Assembly: GCA_028554795.2 (NCBI GenBank)
Contig: JAPYKE020000037.1
Span: forward strand, 2,854,501-2,918,500
DNA length: 64,000 bases
DNA from: Sinohyriopsis cumingii
Taxonomy: Eukaryota; Mollusca; Bivalvia; Unionida; Unionidae
Reading direction: 5' to 3'
In this document: one piece after another, positions 48,001-54,596 of the stretch
Layout of the letters: the number at the start of each line of letters is the position of its first letter
Position numbering within the stretch: the stretch's first letter is position 1
Translations under genes and position numbers: made by a program
Notes under the pieces: generated by a model
Seen by the model: the letters and a program-made list of their open reading frames with translations, nothing else
Databases searched by the model: none
What the model was told of the DNA's origin: nothing

Positions 48001-49083
48001 CTTTGTCAGCACACCCAGGAAGAACGGGCCTTGACGGGAACCTGGGTCAGCGTAGAATTGTTCAAAGCTCTGGACATGGGATACCAACTGTTAGAAGTGT
48101 ACGAAATTTGTCACTTTCCCAAGACACAACAATACCACAAGGGTGACCCTACTCAGAAAGGCATTTTCGCAGACTACGTGGATGCCTTTTTGAAACTGAA
48201 GCAAGAAGCCAGCGGCTATCCTTCCTGGTGTCACACTCCCGAAGACCAAATACAATTCAAAGAGAAATACCGGGAACAAGAAGGCATCACTTTAGACCAC
48301 ATCGAGAAAAACGAAGGCAGGCGATCGTTTGCCAAAGTGATGTTAAATTGCTTGTGGGGTAAAATGGCACAACGACCGTGTTTACCCAAGACGGAATATT
48401 TGACAGAACCTTCCCGCTACTTCCAGATGATTCACGACAAAACCAAATACATGAAACACGTGGACGTCGTTCGAGAGAATTTAATCTTGGTCAATTACGA
48501 AGAAGATCTGGACTTTGTACAAGACGACCCTTTTGGAAATGTCATCATTGCGGCTTACGTGACAGCCCATGCTCGCTTAAAATTGTACGAAGCTTTAGAA
48601 CTGTTAGGGGAACGCGTCCTGTACTTTGACACGGACAGTTGCATTTACATCCATCACCCGATTCAACATCACCCTAACATCGAAGGAGACCGTTTAGGAG
48701 CCTGGACAGACGAACATCCCGACGACAAGATTCTAAGTTTCGTCAGTGGCGGTCCCAAAAATTACGGCTACGAATACCGTGACAAACAAGGAGAAGTGCA
48801 CACGACGTGCAAAGTGAAAGGACTGACTCTGAATTATCGTACCAGTCGAGTGGTCAACTTTGGGGTATTGAAAGAAGCCTTGCAATCGGGAGAGGATGGA
48901 AACTTTAAAGTGACCACCTACCAACCGAACAAAATTGTACGTTTACCCACTCACCACATCGTCAGTCGGCCCTTGGAAAAAGTCTATCAAATTGTATACC
49001 AGAAGCGAGTTCGACTTCCCAATCATTTCACCTTACCGTACGGTCACGTCGGTATTGGTCTGTATATAAAAAAGGAACCCTAG
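45031..49083 (+). CDS. POLB: Protein-primed family B DNA polymerase
   Basis: 1,350 codons, full length. It replicates the linear element using a terminal protein primer. An N-terminal region of about 330 residues is followed by a Cys/His-rich zinc-finger zone (about 340-460). The proofreading exonuclease has FFDFE (Asp472, Glu474), NFSGYD (Asn561, Asp566) and YCRSD (Tyr686, Asp690). The polymerase motifs are DVCSLYP (Asp913), KVMLNCLWG (Lys1102, Asn1106, Gly1110) and YFDTDS (Asp1200, Asp1202). VYEFNGCLFHGC between the two halves is the TPR-type insertion zone of protein-primed enzymes. All catalytic residues are present. A TATA box lies 54 bp before the ATG, and the last codons overlap the TATA of the next gene. 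Confidence 0.98.
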   Translation: MKRSHSFEKKKEEESKRQKRDLSPRTRAEILAQIHASDFEEDMSEPESQPSKPSSPPLVNPEKYYSIRETEKRSSRKFRTTAYKYTVKFKDFKAEVPLEKAEVFITEVWDSLLTALKRQCQPKEDDRLRLSIQHDGLKSPVWIEFSTPAELTASKVMDKIQHVQQSNDQFDITDGKATLDMTHVSPPQGTGRKKMLLVDDLRNTKTSLVRINNPHDQMCLARAIVVGRTYANKNDTVEWKRTWDTIQRSDRAKQRNEAELLLQQAGLPKDTPCGIPEMQKLQDALAPRYTLKVHPQEVRGPLLFRGQDFKDGKYIHLYHHDEHFDTITSITGFLRYVYYCEKCDHGYNNREQHKHCGSKCLGCLASPPCLSEEPVPCSTCLRTFVSPTCYQQHLKTQGSQKKCACQLLRLCPTCEQVIRTNNAKAHVCRGKKKCHICHHIVDLEHQCYVQKYQPPPEKDDGHKKKGNFIFFDFECMQETGIHIPNFCVAHRACEKCIQEPIFSHCPHCSKIPGGREKIFRGPNTLADFAQWVLDPVDKTWSQEDIERYGDCHRHATVMAHNFSGYDGQFLLRYYTEQGTERPKVTLNGAKIIFMQVGQVQFKDSMSYLAMPLSRMPKTFGMTEMAKGYFPHFFNTEANQHAVLPHLPEAHYYDPDNMRTEQREAFYAWYQAHASDPFDFQEEMLKYCRSDVDILRRCCGKFRELFMEHGGVDPLKEACTIAKACSLVYRQRFMPENTVAVISPQTTHFVKRQYSVKALRWLHYLCDKEDKWIQHARNGGGEKTIGTYSVDGWDLENPKIVYEFNGCLFHGCPVCYPDRGTKNQFLQRTMEDLYQDTCQRRLKLEQEGYQVVEMWEHEYDHRMKTDPEFKRLVESYQFMDPLNPRDSLYGGRTNATCLLYQADEEKGEEIKYLDVCSLYPYVCKYCRFPVGHPQLLTEHIDLKNIRQYEGLIKCKVLPPTNLYHPVLPHHCQGKLMFPLCRTCAETCNQDQLCQHTQEERALTGTWVSVELFKALDMGYQLLEVYEICHFPKTQQYHKGDPTQKGIFADYVDAFLKLKQEASGYPSWCHTPEDQIQFKEKYREQEGITLDHIEKNEGRRSFAKVMLNCLWGKMAQRPCLPKTEYLTEPSRYFQMIHDKTKYMKHVDVVRENLILVNYEEDLDFVQDDPFGNVIIAAYVTAHARLKLYEALELLGERVLYFDTDSCIYIHHPIQHHPNIEGDRLGAWTDEHPDDKILSFVSGGPKNYGYEYRDKQGEVHTTCKVKGLTLNYRTSRVVNFGVLKEALQSGEDGNFKVTTYQPNKIVRLPTHHIVSRPLEKVYQIVYQKRVRLPNHFTLPYGHVGIGLYIKKEP
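49063..49070 (+). promoter_or_regulatory. TATA box of the BIR gene, inside the polymerase 3' end
   Basis: TATATAAA within the last codons of POLB, about 60 bp before the ATG at 49,129. Confidence 0.65.
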
Positions 49084-49128
49084 GCAAGATCGATAGTTCA
49101 TTGTGACTACCAAGACCGAGCAAACAAG

Positions 49129-49872
49129 ATGAATACTTTGAAAGAGACATCGTTCCAGTTTGGGGATTGTAAAAAAGTTGTATCTTCCTCTAGTGTGACT
49201 AATATTGGATGGATAAGACCCATGCATTGCGACGGAAAATGTCCGGAAGGAAACTGCGATTGTCCATGTGGTTACCATTGTAATTGCGTAACGGAGTTTG
49301 CAGACGAGTGCGATTGTGAGCCTTGTGATGGGACCGATGCTGTACCTTGTGACCTGAGCGATGCCGTAAAGCATCATGGGAACTTTAGTGCCCCTACCCC
49401 TGTCATGGAAAGTGATGCTGTGCGTGTCAAACCTGTGGGATGCGAAAGCGATGCTGCTCGTCCTCTTGGACATTTTACTGGGTTTCGTTTTAAAGGGGAA
49501 TGTCGACCTTCACGTTTACCTCCCTACGGATGTCATCCAGCCCTGAGCAAACTCCTACCCATTTCACTCAACCCTCATCGAAACGAACCTGTGAAAAACG
49601 AATATTCGTTTCCTGTGCGTTCGTCGGAATACTGCGACTTTGAAAATCGTCTTCAATCGTTCAAAGGAAAATGGCCAAAGTATCTGGGAGGACCGACCCC
49701 CGAAGAATTAGCCAGAGCCGGATTTTTCTACTTGGGCGAAGGAGATAAAGTCAAGTGCTTCAGTTGCGGTGTGTCACTTCACCACTGGGAACCGCAAGAT
49801 TCGGCCTACGTAGAACATGCTCGATGGTCACCGAATTGTCATTACTTACCTTTAGTGGAACCGAGACATTGA
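49129..49872 (+). CDS. BIR-domain (IAP-like) protein with Cys-rich N-terminus
   Basis: 247 codons. The C-terminal 85 residues form one BIR domain: zinc ligands Cys210, Cys213, His230 and Cys237 in exact C-x2-C-x16-H-x6-C spacing, preceded by LARAGFFYLGEGDKVKCFSC and followed by a short end. BIR domains bind caspases or IAP-binding motifs; baculoviruses and entomopoxviruses carry IAPs that block host cell death. There is no RING domain, so ubiquitin-ligase activity is not expected. Residues about 35-70 are extremely Cys-rich and metallothionein-like, which is unusual. The likely role is keeping the infected cell alive; this is inferred from the family. It is probably a host-derived gene captured by the element. 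Confidence 0.9.
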   Translation: MNTLKETSFQFGDCKKVVSSSSVTNIGWIRPMHCDGKCPEGNCDCPCGYHCNCVTEFADECDCEPCDGTDAVPCDLSDAVKHHGNFSAPTPVMESDAVRVKPVGCESDAARPLGHFTGFRFKGECRPSRLPPYGCHPALSKLLPISLNPHRNEPVKNEYSFPVRSSEYCDFENRLQSFKGKWPKYLGGPTPEELARAGFFYLGEGDKVKCFSCGVSLHHWEPQDSAYVEHARWSPNCHYLPLVEPRH

Positions 49873-49900
49873 AGTAACTTCTTACCATAATCATCTGTTC

Positions 49901-50356
49901 ATGGATACTTTACAAGAGAACATTTGTGCTTTGCCTGTGGAGTTGAGAGAACGCATTTACCGAGAGCTGGTCAAAATACAAGTGAAACGTAAAGAACAAT
50001 TGCATCCGATACGTCACCGGTGTTTGAACCACTGGTACCTGAAGGCTATACAAGGACTGATTCAATTGAAAGTGTTCCATTGGACAGACATTGATCAACG
50101 ACCTCCTGGTTATAAAAAGGAATGGTTTGGTATTGACGATTCTATTTACTACATTGTAAACGTATTGCATCGAATTCCAGAGGAAGAGTTAACGAATTAC
50201 CAACATCTTTCACACAATGTCAACTTGGTGAAAGAGGAAACTTCTGAACGAATTGTAATGTGTAGATTAGTGACTCAACGATTTAAATTCGACACTGAAG
50301 TGAAACCATGTTTGTGCAAAGAGTACATTTCTTGTGTCAGACCAAAGAGGATTTAG
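49901..50356 (+). CDS. Tandem paralogue 1, F-box-like N-terminus
   Basis: 151 codons. It starts MDTLQENICALPVELRERIY; the LPVELRERIYREL stretch resembles the first helices of an F-box, although the motif is short and not decisive. The remainder is basic and helical, of unknown function, ending in a Cys-containing tail. The first 42 or so codons are almost identical to those of the gene that follows, while the rest has diverged strongly. If the F-box reading is right, the protein could link a target to an SCF ubiquitin ligase, as poxvirus and other viral F-box proteins do. Confidence 0.7.
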   Translation: MDTLQENICALPVELRERIYRELVKIQVKRKEQLHPIRHRCLNHWYLKAIQGLIQLKVFHWTDIDQRPPGYKKEWFGIDDSIYYIVNVLHRIPEEELTNYQHLSHNVNLVKEETSERIVMCRLVTQRFKFDTEVKPCLCKEYISCVRPKRI

Positions 50357-50368
50357 TATGACCTATTC

Positions 50369-50887
50369 ATGGATACTTTACAAGAGAACATTCGTGCTTT
50401 GCCTGTGGAATTGAGAGAACGCATTTACCGAGAGCTGGTGAAAATACAAGTGAAACGTAAAGAACAATTGCATCCGATACGTCACCAGATCTTTAACCAC
50501 TGGTACTTGAATGGTATAAGAGAACTGATTCGTCAGAAATTCTTTCAATGGTCAGACATTGTTCAAAACTTTGAGGTCGCTAATGATCGACATGTTCATG
50601 ATTATGGTTACTTCGAGATTCACCTACAGCAATACATTGAGGAAGACAAGTTAAAGGATTACCAACATATTTTACGTGGAATCTACTTAGAGGAAGAGGA
50701 AACACCTAAACGAACTCTGACGTTTCGGTTACAGTATGCAAGATTTAGATTCCCTACTGGAGAACGAAGATCTCTGGCTAGAAAGTACGTCTATTGCATC
50801 CGAAAAAAAGAGAATATAAAAACAGGCTGCCATGCCACGGTTTATGTCACATGTCATCCAACAGATTCCGTGGAAGGAACTCAATGA
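50369..50887 (+). CDS. Tandem paralogue 2, F-box-like N-terminus
   Basis: 172 codons, starting 13 bp after the previous gene stops. The N-terminus (MDTLQENIRALPVELRERIY) and about 125 bp of DNA are nearly identical to paralogue 1; beyond HPIRHQ only scattered residues match (for example the YQH and EE-T patterns). The 3' end overlaps the TATA box and start of the next small ORF. Confidence 0.7.
   Translation: MDTLQENIRALPVELRERIYRELVKIQVKRKEQLHPIRHQIFNHWYLNGIRELIRQKFFQWSDIVQNFEVANDRHVHDYGYFEIHLQQYIEEDKLKDYQHILRGIYLEEEETPKRTLTFRLQYARFRFPTGERRSLARKYVYCIRKKENIKTGCHATVYVTCHPTDSVEGTQ
50815..50820 (+). promoter_or_regulatory. TATA box within paralogue 2
   Basis: TATAAA shortly before the small ORF at 50,844. 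Confidence 0.45.
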
Positions 50888-51056
50888 CCATATTCAAACC
50901 GTGGATCATTACCATCAATTATTACAAGAACTGTATCCATTCAATTTTGGACGACAAGTGGTGTGTGTCTTAGTGACTTGTTTTCTGGGATTTCGTTTAC
51001 CAGCCGATTCTTTGTGGACTCTTTACGATCAGTACTTACCACCTCCATGGCCTTAA
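50844..51056 (+). CDS. Small ORF, possible Bcl-2-like N-terminal part
   Basis: 70 codons. Contains ELYPFNFGRQVVCVLV, which by eye resembles the BH1 motif (hallmark Asn-Trp-Gly-Arg) of Bcl-2 proteins, with Phe in place of Trp. It overlaps the following ORF by 10 bp in another frame. It may be a separate small protein, or the first part of one gene whose frame is broken. Low confidence in function. Confidence 0.4.
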   Translation: MSHVIQQIPWKELNDHIQTVDHYHQLLQELYPFNFGRQVVCVLVTCFLGFRLPADSLWTLYDQYLPPPWP

Positions 51057-51388
51057 ATGGTCACGAAAAACTCCTTTTGCTCAAAGCCTTGCGTTTTCAT
51101 CTGGATACTTCTCGACCTCAACAGGAAAAAAAGATTCGTCAACTTTTAGCGACCCAAGACGTGTATGACGATGTGTGTGTAGCTTGTGACTTACACCCTC
51201 ATTGGACAGATGTTCGTGATTGGAAAAAGGGGGGTTTTGAGGCTTGGACCCAAGAAGTGGCCCAGTATGCACAAGAGTTGTTCAAGGAAAAAAGTTACTT
51301 TTCAACCTGTGTTAGTGACAGTGCCAGAAGAACCCGTCACCGAGAACAACCACTCGCTTCAGGACAGGACTGTCATGGACATTCCTGA
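51047..51388 (+). CDS. Small ORF, possible BH2-like motif
   Basis: 113 codons from the ATG at 51,047. Contains DWKKGGFEAWTQEV, resembling the BH2 motif (Trp, then Gly-Gly-Trp, then an aromatic) of Bcl-2 family members. Its last 30 or so codons overlap a frame (to 51,596) that ends in a membrane segment; an A run at 51,287-51,292 is where the frames would separate. Either two overlapping genes or one frameshifted gene. I leave it as broken. Confidence 0.4.
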   Translation: MALNGHEKLLLLKALRFHLDTSRPQQEKKIRQLLATQDVYDDVCVACDLHPHWTDVRDWKKGGFEAWTQEVAQYAQELFKEKSYFSTCVSDSARRTRHREQPLASGQDCHGHS

Positions 51389-51596
51389 AAGGTCATTCCG
51401 GGAGGACACTTGTGTGACAATACCTCATGTAGAGACTGTAAGAACATTACACACTGTCCCTAGGACATCTTGGTTACCCAAAACATGTTGTACAGACACT
51501 TGTTTATATTTCACTTTGATCGCTTTGCTGTGTTTTATATTCCTGTACATCACTATTTGGGTTGTATGTATTTTTGTCTTTCGTATTCATGTTTGA
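51186..51596 (+). CDS. ORF with C-terminal membrane anchor
   Basis: Open frame whose final 27 or so residues (YFTLIALLCFIFLYITIWVV) form one strong membrane helix with a short tail, the layout of a tail-anchored protein, and tail anchors are normal in Bcl-2 proteins. The upstream half overlaps the BH2-like ORF in another frame, so only the part after about 51,290 is likely to be coding. It is followed by a poly(A) signal. Confidence 0.45.
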   Translation: MTYTLIGQMFVIGKRGVLRLGPKKWPSMHKSCSRKKVTFQPVLVTVPEEPVTENNHSLQDRTVMDIPERSFREDTCVTIPHVETVRTLHTVPRTSWLPKTCCTDTCLYFTLIALLCFIFLYITIWVVCIFVFRIHV

Positions 51597-51608
51597 AAAA
51601 AAACATTC

Positions 51609-51614
51609 AATAAA
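51609..51614 (+). terminator. Poly(A) signal
   Basis: AATAAA 13 bp after the stop at 51,596 and just before the TATA box of the ATPase gene. Confidence 0.65.
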
Positions 51615-51631
51615 CGTGTTCTGAAAAAGTA

Positions 51632-51637
51632 TATAAA
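51632..51637 (+). promoter_or_regulatory. TATA box of the packaging ATPase gene
   Basis: TATAAA 54 bp before the ATG at 51,686. It decides the start, because the longer frame's ATG at 51,641 is too close to the TATA. Confidence 0.7.
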
Positions 51638-51685
51638 CTCTTGTCTTGTTTGTTTTTTCGTGTCACAAGTGACATTTCTCATACC

Positions 51686-52429
51686 ATGGCTACCTCTACT
51701 GTCTCTGCTCCCTCTTATTCTACTGTCAAAGTCATCGACGAACACTTAGATCGTGCCAGTTGGGAGGCTTTGTATCTTCGCCATCCCTTTAACATGCTCA
51801 TTGCTGGACCTAGCGGTTCAGGCAAAACCGAATTCGTCAAACGTTTGATCGAACATAAACATCATTTGATCGATCGGCCCCCTCAACGGATCGTGTGGTG
51901 TTACAAAGAGTGGCAATCGGCGTACAACCTCTTGCGAGAAAGTCAAGGCGATTCCATCGTGTTTGTGGAAGGCATTCCTAAAGAAGACGACGGCATCGTC
52001 TCTGACTCCCGTCTAACCCATTTGGTCATTTTCGACGACATGTTAGGAGAAGACGAAGAAGAAATTAAATTGTGGTTCACGCGCAAAGGGCATCACCGTA
52101 ATGCCAGTGTCGTTTACATCACCCAAAATTTGTTTCAACAAAGTAAAGCCCATCGCACCATCAGTCTCAATGCGCATTACGTGGTCTTGTTTAAAAGCCC
52201 TCGAGATAAATCGCAAGTGCAAGTCTTAGCCAAACAGTTAGGAACGCCTTGGCTGACTCAGGCGTACGACGATGCCACTCAAACGCCACACGCCTATTTA
52301 CTCGTCGATTTGAAACCTACGACCCCCGAGGATTTGCGATTTCGTACCCACTTGTTTCACCACTGGTGCCAAGACGGAGGGCCTGTCCTGTACACGTCTC
52401 CGTCCTCGACTTCATTTCACTCCCCATGA
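51686..52429 (+). CDS. ATPase: Genome-packaging ATPase (FtsK/HerA type)
   Basis: 247 codons from the TATA-supported ATG. It is the motor that would drive genome packaging into capsids. Walker A is GPSGSGKT at residues 41-48 and Walker B is LVIFDDM at about 113-119. A later YITQNLF fits the sensor segment. The size is normal for Polinton ATPases and all key residues are present. Confidence 0.95.
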   Translation: MATSTVSAPSYSTVKVIDEHLDRASWEALYLRHPFNMLIAGPSGSGKTEFVKRLIEHKHHLIDRPPQRIVWCYKEWQSAYNLLRESQGDSIVFVEGIPKEDDGIVSDSRLTHLVIFDDMLGEDEEEIKLWFTRKGHHRNASVVYITQNLFQQSKAHRTISLNAHYVVLFKSPRDKSQVQVLAKQLGTPWLTQAYDDATQTPHAYLLVDLKPTTPEDLRFRTHLFHHWCQDGGPVLYTSPSSTSFHSP

Positions 52430-52437
52430 AAAAAATC

Positions 52438-52445
52438 TATAAAAA
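52438..52445 (+). promoter_or_regulatory. TATA box of the 52,484 gene
   Basis: TATAAAAA 46 bp before the ATG, just after the ATPase stop. Confidence 0.65.
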
Positions 52446-52483
52446 CCTCAGACCCTTTTTCGTCTGTCTCACACAGTGTGAAC

Positions 52484-53440
52484 ATGACGTCCCTTCAGTC
52501 TCATCTTCCCGTCAAATTGATTCGTGCCTTGTATGGCATCAGCCGAGAAAAAGATCCACAAACACGAGCCCGTGTCTTAGAAGCTAGTCTCAAAGAAGTC
52601 TTACGATGGTTCACGGTGACGGCACGTCAATTACTCCAAGGAATCATTCAGATTCCTCATCAAACCCAACGCTTTTTCGATCGAAACAAAGTTGCTTTGG
52701 TCCAACTGGCCGATCCCCGCATCGACACTCAAACCAAAAAACAAATCATTTTGAAACCTGGAGGGAGCGGTACTCTAGGAGGGGTCATCATTCGCTCACT
52801 CTTAAGATGGGATCCTAATGCCCCCAAAGTTATCCCCAAGACAAAAGTTCAACGAAGCCCCAAGAAAAAAAAGAAAAAGACCAAGTCCCCAAGAAGAATA
52901 ACTTCTCCAGTGGCAGGACCCTCCTCTTACCAGACACCACCACCCCGGAAAAAGAAAAGAAGCCCCCAGAAAAGGAAACAGAGAAAAAGTCCTCAGAAAA
53001 AGAAAAGTCCACAGAAGAAAACTAGTCGCAAGAGAGGCACTTCGGCCAGGACGCAACCTTACACTCGCAAACCACGACCTGCCACGGCAGTGACTGCGTC
53101 TCCGGCATCCTCACGTTCATCCACTTCTCCGTTGATGTCACCAGGAACTGAAGAGTACTTGGAGACGTTGATCACACCAAGAACTTCTCCGTTGATGACC
53201 CCCAAAAGAACTTCCCCAGTGGCAGGACCTTCCAATTTAGCAGCAGTGGCTGCTGCTCACAAAGTACCTTCTCCCAAAATCAAAGTTCAAGAAAGATCGG
53301 GCATGTTACAAAGTTTACTGGATTTGTCCAAGCAAGAACTGGCTCGATTTAGTCCGTTACGTACCCCTGCACGACGTGTCATGCCTGTCCTCAAACTGAT
53401 AAAACGTAAAGACAATCAGTGGCGACGCGTTCCAGTATAA
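52484..53440 (+). CDS. Lys/Ser/Pro-rich basic protein, probable virion core protein
   Basis: 318 codons from the first ATG (MTSLQSHLPVKL). The N-terminal 110 residues include LVQLADPRIDTQTKKQIILK and a Gly-rich patch, reminiscent of the hydrophobic/Gly-rich motif in the protein at 53,499. The middle is a long Lys/Ser/Pro-rich stretch (about 120-180) typical of DNA-condensing proteins, followed by repeated TSPLM and SPVAGPS segments. It sits between the packaging ATPase and other virion genes. A role in binding packaged DNA is inferred from composition; no enzyme domain is visible. Confidence 0.75.
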   Translation: MTSLQSHLPVKLIRALYGISREKDPQTRARVLEASLKEVLRWFTVTARQLLQGIIQIPHQTQRFFDRNKVALVQLADPRIDTQTKKQIILKPGGSGTLGGVIIRSLLRWDPNAPKVIPKTKVQRSPKKKKKKTKSPRRITSPVAGPSSYQTPPPRKKKRSPQKRKQRKSPQKKKSPQKKTSRKRGTSARTQPYTRKPRPATAVTASPASSRSSTSPLMSPGTEEYLETLITPRTSPLMTPKRTSPVAGPSNLAAVAAAHKVPSPKIKVQERSGMLQSLLDLSKQELARFSPLRTPARRVMPVLKLIKRKDNQWRRVPV

Positions 53441-53442
53441 AA
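53437..53442 (+). promoter_or_regulatory. TATA box of the 53,499 gene
   Basis: TATAAA overlapping the stop of the upstream gene, 62 bp before the ATG. Confidence 0.6.
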
Positions 53443-53498
53443 AAGGCCTGTGACCGAGTAGGGTATCAGTGTTTTTAGGTGCTCCTAAAGACTCAAAG

Positions 53499-53885
53499 AT
53501 GTCACCCTCCAGAAAACCCCAAGGAAAGAAAAGGAAAGGACTACCACCACGTTTAGCCAAACATGGGGACCTGTTATCTGTCCTGTCCAAAGCTTCTCCA
53601 CCCCTACGAAAAAAACTCATTCAAACGGCCTCCAAAGAGGTCATCGATACCGTGTGCGAATGTTGTTTGAACGTTTTGAAAGGCACGATCCCTTTGTCCA
53701 AACACCAGAAACAATGCTTAGGCAAACATCGTCACGTTCTTCGGAAAATGGTTCAAAAGAAAATTCCCATTCGTCAAAAAAAGAAGATGTTGGTCCAACG
53801 TGGAGGCATTTTACCTCTCTTGTTAGGCCCCATACTGAAAGGAGTCTTGGGAACCATGTTGGGAGGACTGATGGGAGCAAGATAA
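53499..53885 (+). CDS. Small basic protein with Gly/Leu-rich C-terminus
   Basis: 128 codons. Basic start (SRKPQGKKRKG), a central CECCLNVLKG helix, then KKKMLVQRGGILPLLLGPIL and a Gly/Met-rich end. Such a basic plus amphipathic/Gly-rich protein occurs in Polintons and adintoviruses near the capsid genes and has been compared with adenovirus core or membrane-active peptides. Assignment by character only. Confidence 0.7.
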   Translation: MSPSRKPQGKKRKGLPPRLAKHGDLLSVLSKASPPLRKKLIQTASKEVIDTVCECCLNVLKGTIPLSKHQKQCLGKHRHVLRKMVQKKIPIRQKKKMLVQRGGILPLLLGPILKGVLGTMLGGLMGAR

Positions 53886-53934
53886 AAAGGCCTTCGGAAG
53901 TCCCAAGATCTCAGAATTCACCCCTGACAACCCC

Positions 53935-54576
53935 ATGGAAGGACGAAAACTAGCTTTAGTGCCTTACAAACGATGGATGGAATACCATCGGTGGCAAGAA
54001 CAACGCACCCCGCATTTACCTCCCAATCCCAATTTGAGCGAGATGTCCCAGTTACAACACGAATTGCAATCCTTGATGGATCGCCAAGATTTGTCCGAAA
54101 CAGAAAAATCGCAAAAGTACGGTCAACTCTTGCAAAGACTGCAACTCTTTCACCAGAAAGCTTTAGACGAAACAGCTCTACCCACTCTGAAAGATTTTAA
54201 GACCTTGATGAAAAGTCCAGCACCATCACCAGTACCAGTACCAGTACCACCAGTACCCGTGACCAAGACAGAAAAAGGAAAAGAAGAAGAAGAAGGGTTT
54301 CAAACTCCACCAGAAAAAGTACGCAAGTTAACAACACCACCTACCTCCAGAATTGGATGGATTAAAAAGATGATGGCCACCCCTTCTTCCTCACAAGAGA
54401 AAAAGAAAGTGAAGACAGGAGTGAAGACAGAAGTGAAACAAGAACCGATATCCCCCGCTCAGACATCCTCCTCCTCTTCGACACCTATTGCTGGCCGCAC
54501 ACGCAAAGTCTTGCAATCCAAGAAAATACCCCAAGAGAAAAAGAGTAGCCTCTTCCAAGAGTGGGTGCCTTATTAA
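53935..54576 (+). CDS. Conserved-type Polinton protein upstream of integrase
   Basis: 213 codons. It starts MEGRKLALVPYKRWMEYHRW; a start of this LVPY type is common in adintovirus and Polinton proteins of unknown role. A coiled-coil helix (about 40-85), a PVPVPV linker and a basic Ser/Thr-rich tail follow. A TATA-like GATAAAAAGG at 53,881 lies 54 bp upstream. Function unknown; probably virion-associated. Confidence 0.7.
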   Translation: MEGRKLALVPYKRWMEYHRWQEQRTPHLPPNPNLSEMSQLQHELQSLMDRQDLSETEKSQKYGQLLQRLQLFHQKALDETALPTLKDFKTLMKSPAPSPVPVPVPPVPVTKTEKGKEEEEGFQTPPEKVRKLTTPPTSRIGWIKKMMATPSSSQEKKKVKTGVKTEVKQEPISPAQTSSSSSTPIAGRTRKVLQSKKIPQEKKSSLFQEWVPY

Positions 54577-54596
54577 GACACCAATCAACACAAAAA

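Noticed and set aside
54561..54596. Upstream extension of the integrase
   Set aside because: The longer frame begins at GTG, not ATG; the first ATG is at 54,597. The same reasoning moved the start at 52,478 to 52,484 and those at 53,469 and 55,706 downstream.
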